Shown one piece after another: positions 7,600 to 13,668 of a stretch of DNA of 13,668 nt. This DNA is from Dysgonomonas sp. Lineage in GTDB: Bacteria; Bacteroidota; Bacteroidia; Bacteroidales; Dysgonomonadaceae. The position numbers were made by a program, and so were the translations under genes. The stretch spans positions 1-13,668 of the forward strand of contig JASLEN010000439.1 of the NCBI GenBank assembly GCA_030151105.1, written 5' to 3'. Under the pieces are notes generated by a model. It was not told the DNA's origin. It worked only from the letters and a program-made list of their open reading frames with translations, and searched no databases. The stretch's first letter is position 1, and each line of letters opens with the position of its first letter.

Positions 7600-7632
7600 C
7601 AAATGCAGATACAAGATAAGGATAAGTTTCAA
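7600..7632 (-). promoter_or_regulatory. Candidate housekeeping promoter for the ECF sigma gene
   Basis: Read on the minus strand, TTG (7630-7632) is followed after 22 bases by TGCATTTG (7600-7607), one mismatch from the Bacteroides -7 consensus TAnnTTTG. The element would start a transcript roughly 20 bases upstream of the sigma ATG at 7574. This is a consensus match only, in AT-rich DNA. Confidence 0.25.
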
Positions 7633-7747
7633 TTTCATTCAACTCTAAAGAGCAAGGTCGTAAAAAATATAAGCAATTTTTTCTTTTTCCTTCCTTCAAT
7701 TTTCGATTTGGAAGTAACTTTTATGTATTGGAGCATTATCGTTTTCG

Positions 7748-7993
7748 ATGCTATCGAAAAATATTTCTTATTCTTCGCCGAATGAAGTAAGCCCAGGCTA
7801 CGATTCGATAATGCATGCGTTGAAACAAAAGGATGCTGATTTTTTGATTAAATACAGCTTCTTTCATGACAATAACCTGACACTTGACAATTATGAGATA
7901 GTTAACGCAATGAAATTATTAGGACTAGAATCTCAAAAAGAAGTTGACAAAAATTTAGCATTTCACAATGCAATATATATTGCTATTATATGA
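7748..7993 (+). CDS. Small hypothetical ORF, doubtful
   Basis: An 81-codon plus-strand ORF that fills the space between the divergent sigma gene and the convergent hemolysin III gene, overlapping the latter's 3' end by 31 bp. The product is soluble-looking and mixed in charge (for example LKQKDADFLIKYSFF, LDNYEIVNAMKLLGLESQKE), with amino-acid use closer to a real protein than to a shadow frame. I recognise no family, signal peptide, or membrane helix. There is no clear ribosome binding site, and no good promoter apart from TAACTTTT near 7712-7719. It could be a real orphan gene, the start of a gene truncated by the neighbouring membrane protein gene, or chance. Confidence 0.35.
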   Translation: MLSKNISYSSPNEVSPGYDSIMHALKQKDADFLIKYSFFHDNNLTLDNYEIVNAMKLLGLESQKEVDKNLAFHNAIYIAII

Positions 7994-8622
7994 CAAATAC
8001 TGCCACCCAATACGAAGAAGTGGAATACAGTGTGCATATACTTAACCTTAGCTAATGAATAGAATACAGCACCTACAATGTATGAAACTCCACCTCCCAC
8101 TAGCCAATAGATTGATTCTATTTTATCGATACTATTCAGATTGTCAATCAATGGTTTGAATGCTACAAAAATGGCACATCCCATGATTACGTAGCAGGCT
8201 GTTTCGATATAACTATGTTTTCCAGATTTGCGAAAACTTATTAATACTCCAATTATAGCTGCTAACCAAATGAACGAGAATAATCCCCATCCCCATAATC
8301 CATCTTCCCTGAGGGTGACAAGAGCAAAAGGGGTATATGTGCCTGCTATATGTAGGTAAATAGCAGCGTGATCATATTTCTGGAGTGTTCGTTTTCTATT
8401 GTTTTCTGTGGTTGCGTGATACCAAGTGGAAGTAAGATAGCTACTTAGCATTCCCACAAGGTAGATTATGATAGATACAATAGCCCATGGGCTAGACACA
8501 ATGCTCTCTGTGGTGAAAAAGAGAATTGCAGCCCCAATCCCAATAATTATACCAAGTGCATGAGAAAGGCTATTAGCCAACTCTTCCTTTTTTGAATATA
8601 CTCTAGAGCGTGTTTGCATCAT
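7963..8622 (-). CDS. Hemolysin III / PAQR-family seven-helix membrane protein
   Basis: A polytopic inner-membrane protein of 219 residues, the usual length for bacterial hemolysin III (YqfA/TrhA-like) proteins of the PAQR superfamily. About seven hydrophobic helices can be drawn. The conserved metal-site region is present: the N-terminal EELANSLSHALG motif, STWYHATT after the second helix followed by LQKYDHAAIYLHIAGTYTPF, and the final helix motif HTVFHFFVLGGSICH with its histidines. Family members have been linked to haemolysis when expressed elsewhere and to membrane-lipid homeostasis; the biochemical activity is not settled. It lies 56 bp downstream of the LytTR response regulator gene on the same strand and may be cotranscribed. 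Its 3' end overlaps a small plus-strand ORF. Confidence 0.92.
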   Translation of the reverse strand: MMQTRSRVYSKKEELANSLSHALGIIIGIGAAILFFTTESIVSSPWAIVSIIIYLVGMLSSYLTSTWYHATTENNRKRTLQKYDHAAIYLHIAGTYTPFALVTLREDGLWGWGLFSFIWLAAIIGVLISFRKSGKHSYIETACYVIMGCAIFVAFKPLIDNLNSIDKIESIYWLVGGGVSYIVGAVFYSLAKVKYMHTVFHFFVLGGSICHIIAIYIAL

Positions 8623-8678
8623 TATAACATTTCCTTTTTGTATAAAAGTAGTAAGAATATCTGTAGAAAGCCTACGCT

Positions 8679-9431
8679 TTATTTACTAATCAATCCTTTG
8701 TAAACTGTAGAGTTGAGAAACTCTTCTCGTCTATGTCTTGAAATAGGTAGCTCTTTTTCACCAATAAATAATCGTCCTCCACTCACCTTGTCAATATGGC
8801 TCACATTGACTAAGTAAGAATTGTGTATTCTGAAAAAGTGTTGTTTAGAAAATATTTCTTCTAATGAGGTCATTGTCTGGTGAATAACGTAAGTCTTACC
8901 TTTTGTCAAATATAGCTTTACATAATTCTGCATAGATTCTGCAAATAAAATCTCCTCACTATTTATCTTTTGATACGAATCTCCTTGACGAATATACATG
9001 TTCGCAGTATCTTTATTTTCTGGATTCTCTAATATCACATTAGTTTGAAATAAATCGACTGCTTTTTGTGTAGCTTGCACAAAACGCTGAAATGTATAGG
9101 GTTTCAACAGGTAGTCAACCACATTCAAGCGATAACCTTCTAATGCAAATTCAGAATAGGCGGTTGTCAATATCGTTAGAGGCGGATTTAGCAGGGTTTC
9201 TAATAATTCGAGCCCTGTTAATCTTGGCATATTGATATCAAGGAACATTAAATCGACAGATTCTTTTTTCAAAACCTCCATAGCTTCTAATGCTGATAGA
9301 CATGTGCCTACAACTTCAAAAGAACCTATATCTTCCAGATAGTCCACGATGCCATCTATTGCATTTTCTTCGTCATCTACTATTAAGCATCTCATCTTAG
9401 AGTTTGTTAATTTTGTTGTTAGATTTGTCAT
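8679..9431 (-). CDS. LytTR-type response regulator
   Basis: A transcriptional regulator of the LytR/AlgR type, 250 residues. The receiver domain (about 13-130) has the acidic pair D19/D20 in CLIVDDEEN, the phospho-acceptor D65 in LMFLDINMP, the switch Thr/Ser region ILTTAYS (87-93) and K110 in DYLLKPY. The LytTR DNA-binding domain (about 148-245) has EILFAESMQNYVKLY, HQTMTSLEEIF, FRIHNSYLVN and the LPISRHRREEF end. The gene begins 4 bases after the stop of the sensor kinase gene, so the two are cotranscribed and probably translationally coupled. Met13 is an alternative start right before the receiver fold. The first 12 residues are low in information, but the tight spacing favours the upstream ATG. 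Targets are unknown; the neighbouring hemolysin III and outer-membrane protein genes are candidates. Confidence 0.95.
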   Translation of the reverse strand: MTNLTTKLTNSKMRCLIVDDEENAIDGIVDYLEDIGSFEVVGTCLSALEAMEVLKKESVDLMFLDINMPRLTGLELLETLLNPPLTILTTAYSEFALEGYRLNVVDYLLKPYTFQRFVQATQKAVDLFQTNVILENPENKDTANMYIRQGDSYQKINSEEILFAESMQNYVKLYLTKGKTYVIHQTMTSLEEIFSKQHFFRIHNSYLVNVSHIDKVSGGRLFIGEKELPISRHRREEFLNSTVYKGLISK

Positions 9432-9435
9432 TGTT

Positions 9436-10461
9436 TCAAAGTTTAAGCGTGAGGACGGTAAGATAGGAAACTTCCGAATCGTTTATGAATAAGTCATACT
9501 TATTTGTGTAAAGAATGCTCAATCTTTTCTTTATGTTTTCTAGCCCAATGCCAGATTCCTCCTTTTTTGCAGAAATATTATCTGCGTACTTTGAGTTTTC
9601 GACAGACAATACCAAAGTCTTTCCTTTTTGCTTTAGATCAATATGTACATATCCTTTCTCGGTTTTAGAACGTGAAACATGCTTGAAGGCATTTTCTACA
9701 AATGTAATGAGCAGCAAAGGCGAAAATGTAAGTGTTTCATCTTCTACATTCCAAGTGCATTGCACATCCAATGTGTTTTTCCATCTCATAGACTCAATGT
9801 CTATAAAATCTTTTAGAAAATCGACTTCCTGCTTGATGCTCACAGCATCTTTTTGGGCATTGTACAATTGATAGCGAAGTATATTAGTGTATTGGACTAG
9901 GACAGAGGACGCCAATTCGGGCTCTTTTCGTATCAAGATATTTACGTGGTTTAATACGTTGAACATGAAGTGTGGATTGATTTGTGCTTGAAGTATTTGA
10001 AGACTAGAATCGGCTAATTCCTTTTGTAGTCTAATGTTTTGTTCAAAAAAACTTAGTCCGCAGAAACTGAGGTTGATAAGTAGAGATGCAAGTAATACAC
10101 TCCAAAAACCAGAATTAGAATTATTCCACCGTTCTATGTAATTGGAAGGAGAGAATACACCCTCTACTTCCAACAAGTGAAGAGATTTAATAACAAGAGG
10201 AATACAGAGTGAATAGATTAGAGTGATGACTAAAAACTGAATGATAAATTTAGGTATGTCATTATTATCCATAGCTTTTCGTAGCAAGTTTTTGCTCAGA
10301 TAAGTAGTCAAAGGATATGCAAGTCCAACTATCCCAACAGATAAAAGAAGAGCCTCTAGCTCGTTCATACTCTCTCTGTATTGTACCCAAAAAACAGCGA
10401 GCATTAATATCCAGATAGAAGTTACAATCCAGTTATTGTATTTTACGTGATTCATTTTCAT
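9436..10461 (-). CDS. LytS/YehU-type sensor histidine kinase
   Basis: A membrane-bound sensor kinase of 341 residues. Four hydrophobic segments (about 11-26, 37-58, 71-95 and 119-139) form the input region, with no separate sensory domain visible. A short coiled linker leads to the His_kinase domain with H164 in the motif LQAQINPHFMFNVLNHVN, the phospho-acceptor of this family. The HATPase region follows, with the N-box FVENAFKH (254-261, N257) and the G-box ESGIGLENIKKRL. It pairs with the LytTR regulator immediately downstream. The first codons are ATG AAA ATG, giving two possible starts six bases apart. Divergent from it, 154 bp away, is the gene for a probable outer-membrane beta-barrel protein. 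The stimulus is unknown. Confidence 0.95.
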   Translation of the reverse strand: MKMNHVKYNNWIVTSIWILMLAVFWVQYRESMNELEALLLSVGIVGLAYPLTTYLSKNLLRKAMDNNDIPKFIIQFLVITLIYSLCIPLVIKSLHLLEVEGVFSPSNYIERWNNSNSGFWSVLLASLLINLSFCGLSFFEQNIRLQKELADSSLQILQAQINPHFMFNVLNHVNILIRKEPELASSVLVQYTNILRYQLYNAQKDAVSIKQEVDFLKDFIDIESMRWKNTLDVQCTWNVEDETLTFSPLLLITFVENAFKHVSRSKTEKGYVHIDLKQKGKTLVLSVENSKYADNISAKKEESGIGLENIKKRLSILYTNKYDLFINDSEVSYLTVLTLKL

Positions 10462-10465
10462 TCAG

Positions 10466-10473
10466 CAAAGATA
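10466..10473 (-). promoter_or_regulatory. Possible -7 element just before the kinase start codon
   Basis: On the minus strand TATCTTTG matches TAnnTTTG exactly and ends only four bases before the first ATG of the kinase gene. If used, the mRNA would be leaderless, or translation would begin at the second ATG. No well-spaced -33 element is evident. Consensus match only. Confidence 0.25.
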
Positions 10474-10615
10474 AATGATTAAAGTACAGTAGCATTACCA
10501 AGCATCAAAAGTAAGATGCCAATTATCAAAATGTTTTTCCTCTTTCTAAGTTTCTCATCACTTTTGCAACATCAAGATAATATTAAAGTTCTTAATTTAT
10601 ATAACATCCAGATTT

Positions 10616-11518
10616 ATGAGACTATTACTCTTATGTGTTCTAACAAGTGTTTTTTATATACAAAGCCAAGCTCAAATATCCTTGAAAACAGAATATTTTG
10701 GCAAATCACAATATCGTACCAATAAAGGAGACAAGGACGAACGAGTGGGCAACAGCAAGGGTTCGGCAATGGTGTATCAAGGAGGTATAAATATTCCTTT
10801 ATCAACTAAGATAGATCGCAAAAAACGTCCCACTATGTGGTCAATAAGTGCTGGAGGTGCATATGCTAATCTCAATAATTCGAACTTTACAGAACCTCTA
10901 GTTATTGATGAAATAATGAATCTGGGATTGAGTTTAAATCATTTAAGACCTTTGAGTACCAAGTGGTCTATGATGGCAAGTATTGGTGGAGGAGTCTTTA
11001 TGCCTAGTACAAGATTCTCCGAAATAAGGTTTAAGAATATGCTTGCTAGTGGAAGTATTATCTTTATCCATCATTTCAGTCCTACACTCCAGTTAGGAGG
11101 AGGTATAGCCCTCAACAATTCGTTTGGTTTTCCTATGGCGTTTCCTGCGATATACTTAAACTGGGTCACACAAGGACGATTTGGAGCTAAAATCTCACTG
11201 ATGGAAGGATTAGCTTTATCCGTGAATTATGATTTTAACAAAACTATTCGTTTGAATCTTGTTGCCGAAATGAGTGGACAAATGGCGCTTTTGGAGCAAG
11301 AGGGGAAGGATAAAATATTTTCACATCAATATATGATAGTTGGCTTACGTCCTGAGATAAGACTAAGTAAACGTGTTGCAATTCCTATCACAATGGGTAT
11401 AAGTGCTATGCGACCAGCAGAAATCTCGAGTAGAAGTCTGAAGAGTATGTTTGATGACAAGAGCTACTATTTTCAAATAGCGCCTCATGTTTCTGCGGGC
11501 TTGCAAATTGGTTTCTGA
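10616..11518 (+). CDS. Probable outer-membrane beta-barrel protein (DUF6268-like)
   Basis: A 300-residue secreted protein. Residues 1-19 form a signal peptide (MRLLLLCVLTSVFYIQ core, cleavage likely at SQA-Q). The mature part consists of alternating amphipathic strands rich in Gly, Ser and aromatic residues (for example WSISAGGAYANL, WSMMASIGGGVFMPS, LQLGGGIALNNSFG, HVSAGLQIGF) and ends in Phe, the usual last residue of outer-membrane barrels. The length and QISLKTEYFGKSQYR start resemble Bacteroidota proteins grouped as DUF6268, but this is recognition by eye and not certain. The gene is divergent from the LytS-type kinase gene, so it could be a target of that two-component system. A strong hairpin follows its stop codon. 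The start chosen gives an uninterrupted signal peptide. Confidence 0.8.
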   Translation: MRLLLLCVLTSVFYIQSQAQISLKTEYFGKSQYRTNKGDKDERVGNSKGSAMVYQGGINIPLSTKIDRKKRPTMWSISAGGAYANLNNSNFTEPLVIDEIMNLGLSLNHLRPLSTKWSMMASIGGGVFMPSTRFSEIRFKNMLASGSIIFIHHFSPTLQLGGGIALNNSFGFPMAFPAIYLNWVTQGRFGAKISLMEGLALSVNYDFNKTIRLNLVAEMSGQMALLEQEGKDKIFSHQYMIVGLRPEIRLSKRVAIPITMGISAMRPAEISSRSLKSMFDDKSYYFQIAPHVSAGLQIGF

Positions 11519-11547
11519 GAAATTAGTCAGTAGTTGCTGATTTAATA

Positions 11548-11579
11548 ATAGAGCCTGTTCAGAGACGAACAGGCTCTAT
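11548..11579. terminator. Bidirectional hairpin terminator between convergent genes
   Basis: ATAGAGCCTGTTC (11548-11560) pairs perfectly with GAACAGGCTCTAT (11567-11579), a 13-bp stem around the six-base loop AGAGAC. It lies 29 bases after the stop of the plus-strand barrel gene and 14 bases after the stop of minus-strand sucD, so it can end transcription from both sides. The flanks are AT-rich, but neither side has a clean T-run. Confidence 0.75.
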
Positions 11580-11592
11580 ATATATAGTTTAA

Positions 11593-12465
11593 TTATAGAT
11601 TTAGAGCTTGAGAGACTAGTGTAAATACTTCGGAAGGCTCATTTGCTACTTTCACACCTGCATCTTTCAATGCTTTTGTCTTTTCTTCTGCTGTTCCCGC
11701 TCCTCGAGAAATGATTGCTCCTGCATGTCCCATTTGTTTGTCAGCTGGTGCAGTTTTTCCTGCAATGAAGCCTACCACAGGTTTCGAGATATGCTCTTTT
11801 ATATATTCAGCAGCAAGCTCTTCAGCATTGCCTCCTATCTCGCCTATCATAACTATGGCGTCTGTATCTGGATCGTCTTGAAAAAGTTGTAATAAGTCTT
11901 GAAAGTATAGACCTACCACAGGATCACCTCCTACACTTACTGCTGTGGATTGCCCCATTCCATTAGAAGTGAGTTGATAGACTACTTCGTAAGTTAGAGT
12001 GCCACTTCGGCTGATGACTCCAATCTTTCCTTTTTTGAAGATCATTTCGGGGAGAATGCCAACAAGAGATTGACTTGGAGAGATTACTCCAGCGCAATTG
12101 GCTCCTATTAGTTGTGCTCCTTTGAGTTGTGTAAACCTGTAGGCTTTGACCATGTCTATTGTAGGGATGCCTTCCGTTATACAGATAATAAGTTTTATTC
12201 CTGCATCGGCGGCTTCCATTATTGCGTCAGCTGCAAAACGGGCTGGTACAAAAATAATGGAAGTATTGGCTTTTGTTTTCTCTACGGCTTTTTGTACAGT
12301 ATTAAATACGGGGACGCCATGTATGCTTGTGCCTCCTTTGCCTGGAGTAGTTCCTCCCACAATATTTGTTCCATACTCTAGCATTTTTTGAGTATGAAAA
12401 CTTCCATCTCTACCTGTAATACCTTGTACTATCAGTCTGGTCGAATTATTTATAAGTATGCTCAT
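11593..12465 (-). CDS. sucD: Succinyl-CoA synthetase (ADP-forming) alpha subunit
   Basis: The alpha subunit of the TCA-cycle enzyme that interconverts succinyl-CoA and succinate with substrate-level phosphorylation; it forms the active enzyme with the SucC beta subunit. It has 290 residues, the normal length. The CoA-binding Rossmann part begins with IVQGITGRDGSFHTQ (12-26). The active-site histidine that carries the phosphate is H247 in KQMGHAGAIIS. SRSGTLTYE (152-160) and the SVGGDPVVG segment (177-185) are conserved ligase motifs. One oddity: the loop usually written GPNCPG reads GANCAG here (121-126), with both prolines replaced by alanine. The gene begins 25 bases after the sucC stop, so sucC-sucD form one operon. 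Confidence 0.96.
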   Translation of the reverse strand: MSILINNSTRLIVQGITGRDGSFHTQKMLEYGTNIVGGTTPGKGGTSIHGVPVFNTVQKAVEKTKANTSIIFVPARFAADAIMEAADAGIKLIICITEGIPTIDMVKAYRFTQLKGAQLIGANCAGVISPSQSLVGILPEMIFKKGKIGVISRSGTLTYEVVYQLTSNGMGQSTAVSVGGDPVVGLYFQDLLQLFQDDPDTDAIVMIGEIGGNAEELAAEYIKEHISKPVVGFIAGKTAPADKQMGHAGAIISRGAGTAEEKTKALKDAGVKVANEPSEVFTLVSQALNL

Positions 12466-12490
12466 GTCTTTCGATTTTTTAGGGTGGAAA

Positions 12491-13627
12491 CTATTGTTTT
12501 GAAAACTCTACAGCCATACGAGTTGCTTCGCTCATCGTTTCTGCAACATGGAAGTGTGTACCCTTTAGTAGCGCACGACCTTCCTTCTCATTTGTTCCAG
12601 TGAGGCGAACTACGACAGGGATAGCACTTTTTATTTCTTCAAAAGCTGTTAATAAGCCTCTGGCAACATCGTCGCAACGGGTAATTCCTCCAAAGATATT
12701 TATTAGCACCACTCTCACTTCTTTGTCTTTCAAAAGGAGGTTCATAGCATCAATTACTTTTGTAGGATTGGAACTTCCTCCAATGTCTAGAAAGTTGGCA
12801 GGGTTGCCCCCGTATAGTTTTATCATATCCATGGTAGCCATTGCCAATCCAGCACCATTAACCATACAGCCTATTTCGCCCCCAAGATGTACGTAGCTAA
12901 ACCCTTTTTCTTTGGCATACGCCTCTACTTTTTCTTCCTCAGTGGGTTCAAATAGAGCGAGAATGTCTGGTTGACGAAACATTGCATTGTTGTCAAATAC
13001 CATTTTGGCATCTATAGCCATTAGTTTCCGATCTCCTGTCATTACCAGAGGATTGATCTCTGCCAATGAAGCGTCTTTGTCAATAAATAGTTGATAGAGT
13101 TTTTGTAGTATTGCTGCTGCTTGATTTACTAAATCAATCTCATTGAAGAGCTTGTAAGCATACTTTCTCGCTAAGTAATCGGGTACACCTATAAATGGAT
13201 CTATTGCAAAACGATGAATCTTTTCGGGAGTCTTTTCTGCAACTTCCTCAATATCCATTCCGCCTTCTGCACTCATTATTAATATTACAGACTTGGTGTT
13301 TCTGTCTATTGTATAACTGATATAGAATTCAGTCTTGATATCAACGGCTTCGCTGATAATTACCTTTTCTACAGGATAATCTTTGATTGTTAAGTTGAGT
13401 ATGTCTTTGGTATATGACGATACCTCTGTACTATTCTTAGCTAACTTGACTCCTCCTGCTTTACCTCGTCCTCCAGTCAAAACTTGTGATTTTACGACCA
13501 CCGTCTCAATGCCTAATTGCTTGTAGGCTTGCAAAGCCTCCTCTGCATTGTGGCAAAGAATGTATTTCTCAACAGGAATGCCATAGGTCGAAAATAAATT
13601 CTTGGCTTGATATTCGTGTGTTTTCAT
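12491..13627 (-). CDS. sucC: Succinyl-CoA synthetase (ADP-forming) beta subunit
   Basis: The nucleotide- and succinate-binding subunit of succinyl-CoA synthetase, 378 residues, slightly shorter than the roughly 388 of the Escherichia coli protein. The ATP-grasp domain (about 2-215) starts with the typical MKTHEYQAKNLF and has the glycine-rich TGGRGKAGG loop (51-59). Magnesium ligands are expected at N192 in AEINPLV and D206 in AIDAKMVFD. The C-terminal CoA-ligase domain (about 245-375) has GCMVNGAGLAMATMD, ANFLDIGGSSNP and NIFGGITRCDDVARGL. First gene of the sucC-sucD operon. The 41 bases upstream of the start reach the window edge and show no clear promoter. This is a central-metabolism gene pair unrelated in function to the utilization locus at the other end. 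Confidence 0.96.
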   Translation of the reverse strand: MKTHEYQAKNLFSTYGIPVEKYILCHNAEEALQAYKQLGIETVVVKSQVLTGGRGKAGGVKLAKNSTEVSSYTKDILNLTIKDYPVEKVIISEAVDIKTEFYISYTIDRNTKSVILIMSAEGGMDIEEVAEKTPEKIHRFAIDPFIGVPDYLARKYAYKLFNEIDLVNQAAAILQKLYQLFIDKDASLAEINPLVMTGDRKLMAIDAKMVFDNNAMFRQPDILALFEPTEEEKVEAYAKEKGFSYVHLGGEIGCMVNGAGLAMATMDMIKLYGGNPANFLDIGGSSNPTKVIDAMNLLLKDKEVRVVLINIFGGITRCDDVARGLLTAFEEIKSAIPVVVRLTGTNEKEGRALLKGTHFHVAETMSEATRMAVEFSKQ

Positions 13628-13668
13628 ATGATGTAAGAGTTTAATGATTATTAAATCTTGATATGTAG

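Noticed and set aside
10614..10805. 63-codon minus-strand ORF at the start of the barrel gene
   Set aside because: Shadow of the signal peptide and first strands of the plus-strand gene, which has strong protein features of its own.
12112..12391. Plus-strand ORFs inside sucD
   Set aside because: Opposite-strand frames of a highly conserved enzyme gene; no independent support.
1..13668. CRISPR arrays, tRNA/rRNA genes, insertion sequences, prophage or toxin-antitoxin genes
   Set aside because: No regularly spaced repeats, tRNA-like folds, transposase or integrase motifs were seen on either strand.

Overview
The window looks like chromosomal DNA of a low-GC member of the Bacteroidales (Bacteroidota). 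The evidence is a SusC/SusD pair, an STN-type TonB-dependent receptor paired with FecR-like anti-sigma proteins carrying the DUF4974 tail, an ECF sigma factor of the large Bacteroides expansion family, and little sign of Shine-Dalgarno sequences. A Dysgonomonas/Parabacteroides-like host is possible, but the genus cannot be fixed from this sequence.

Left part (1-7574, all genes on the minus strand, so read from right to left): an ECF sigma factor, a shortened FecR paralogue without its cytoplasmic anti-sigma domain, a full-length FecR anti-sigma factor, a SusC-like receptor with an N-terminal STN signalling domain, and a SusD-like lipoprotein that runs off the left edge. This is a polysaccharide/glycan utilization locus under trans-envelope control: ligand in the receptor, STN domain, FecR in the inner membrane, ECF sigma factor. 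The enzymes would lie beyond the left edge.

The most interesting signal is a pair of about 60-bp elements on the opposite (plus) strand, one after each fecR gene (4599-4664 and 5948-6012). They share two identical blocks of 16 and 13 bases, yet their hairpin arms differ in sequence while still pairing. The right-hand copy ends as a textbook intrinsic terminator. Their position, antisense to the SusC leader between anti-sigma gene and susC, matches the DonS-type cis-antisense RNAs described in Bacteroides fragilis. The second copy has no susC next to it, which suggests a duplicated or collapsed regulatory cassette and possible action in trans.

Middle part (7575-10461): a small doubtful plus-strand ORF converges with a hemolysin III/PAQR-family membrane protein gene. 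Upstream of the latter is a LytTR two-component pair (response regulator and LytS/YehU-type sensor kinase) on the minus strand.

Right part (10616-13668): a probable outer-membrane beta-barrel gene (plus strand, divergent from the kinase) meets the convergent sucC-sucD operon (succinyl-CoA synthetase) at a strong hairpin that probably ends transcription from both sides. No tRNA, rRNA, CRISPR array or insertion sequence was seen.
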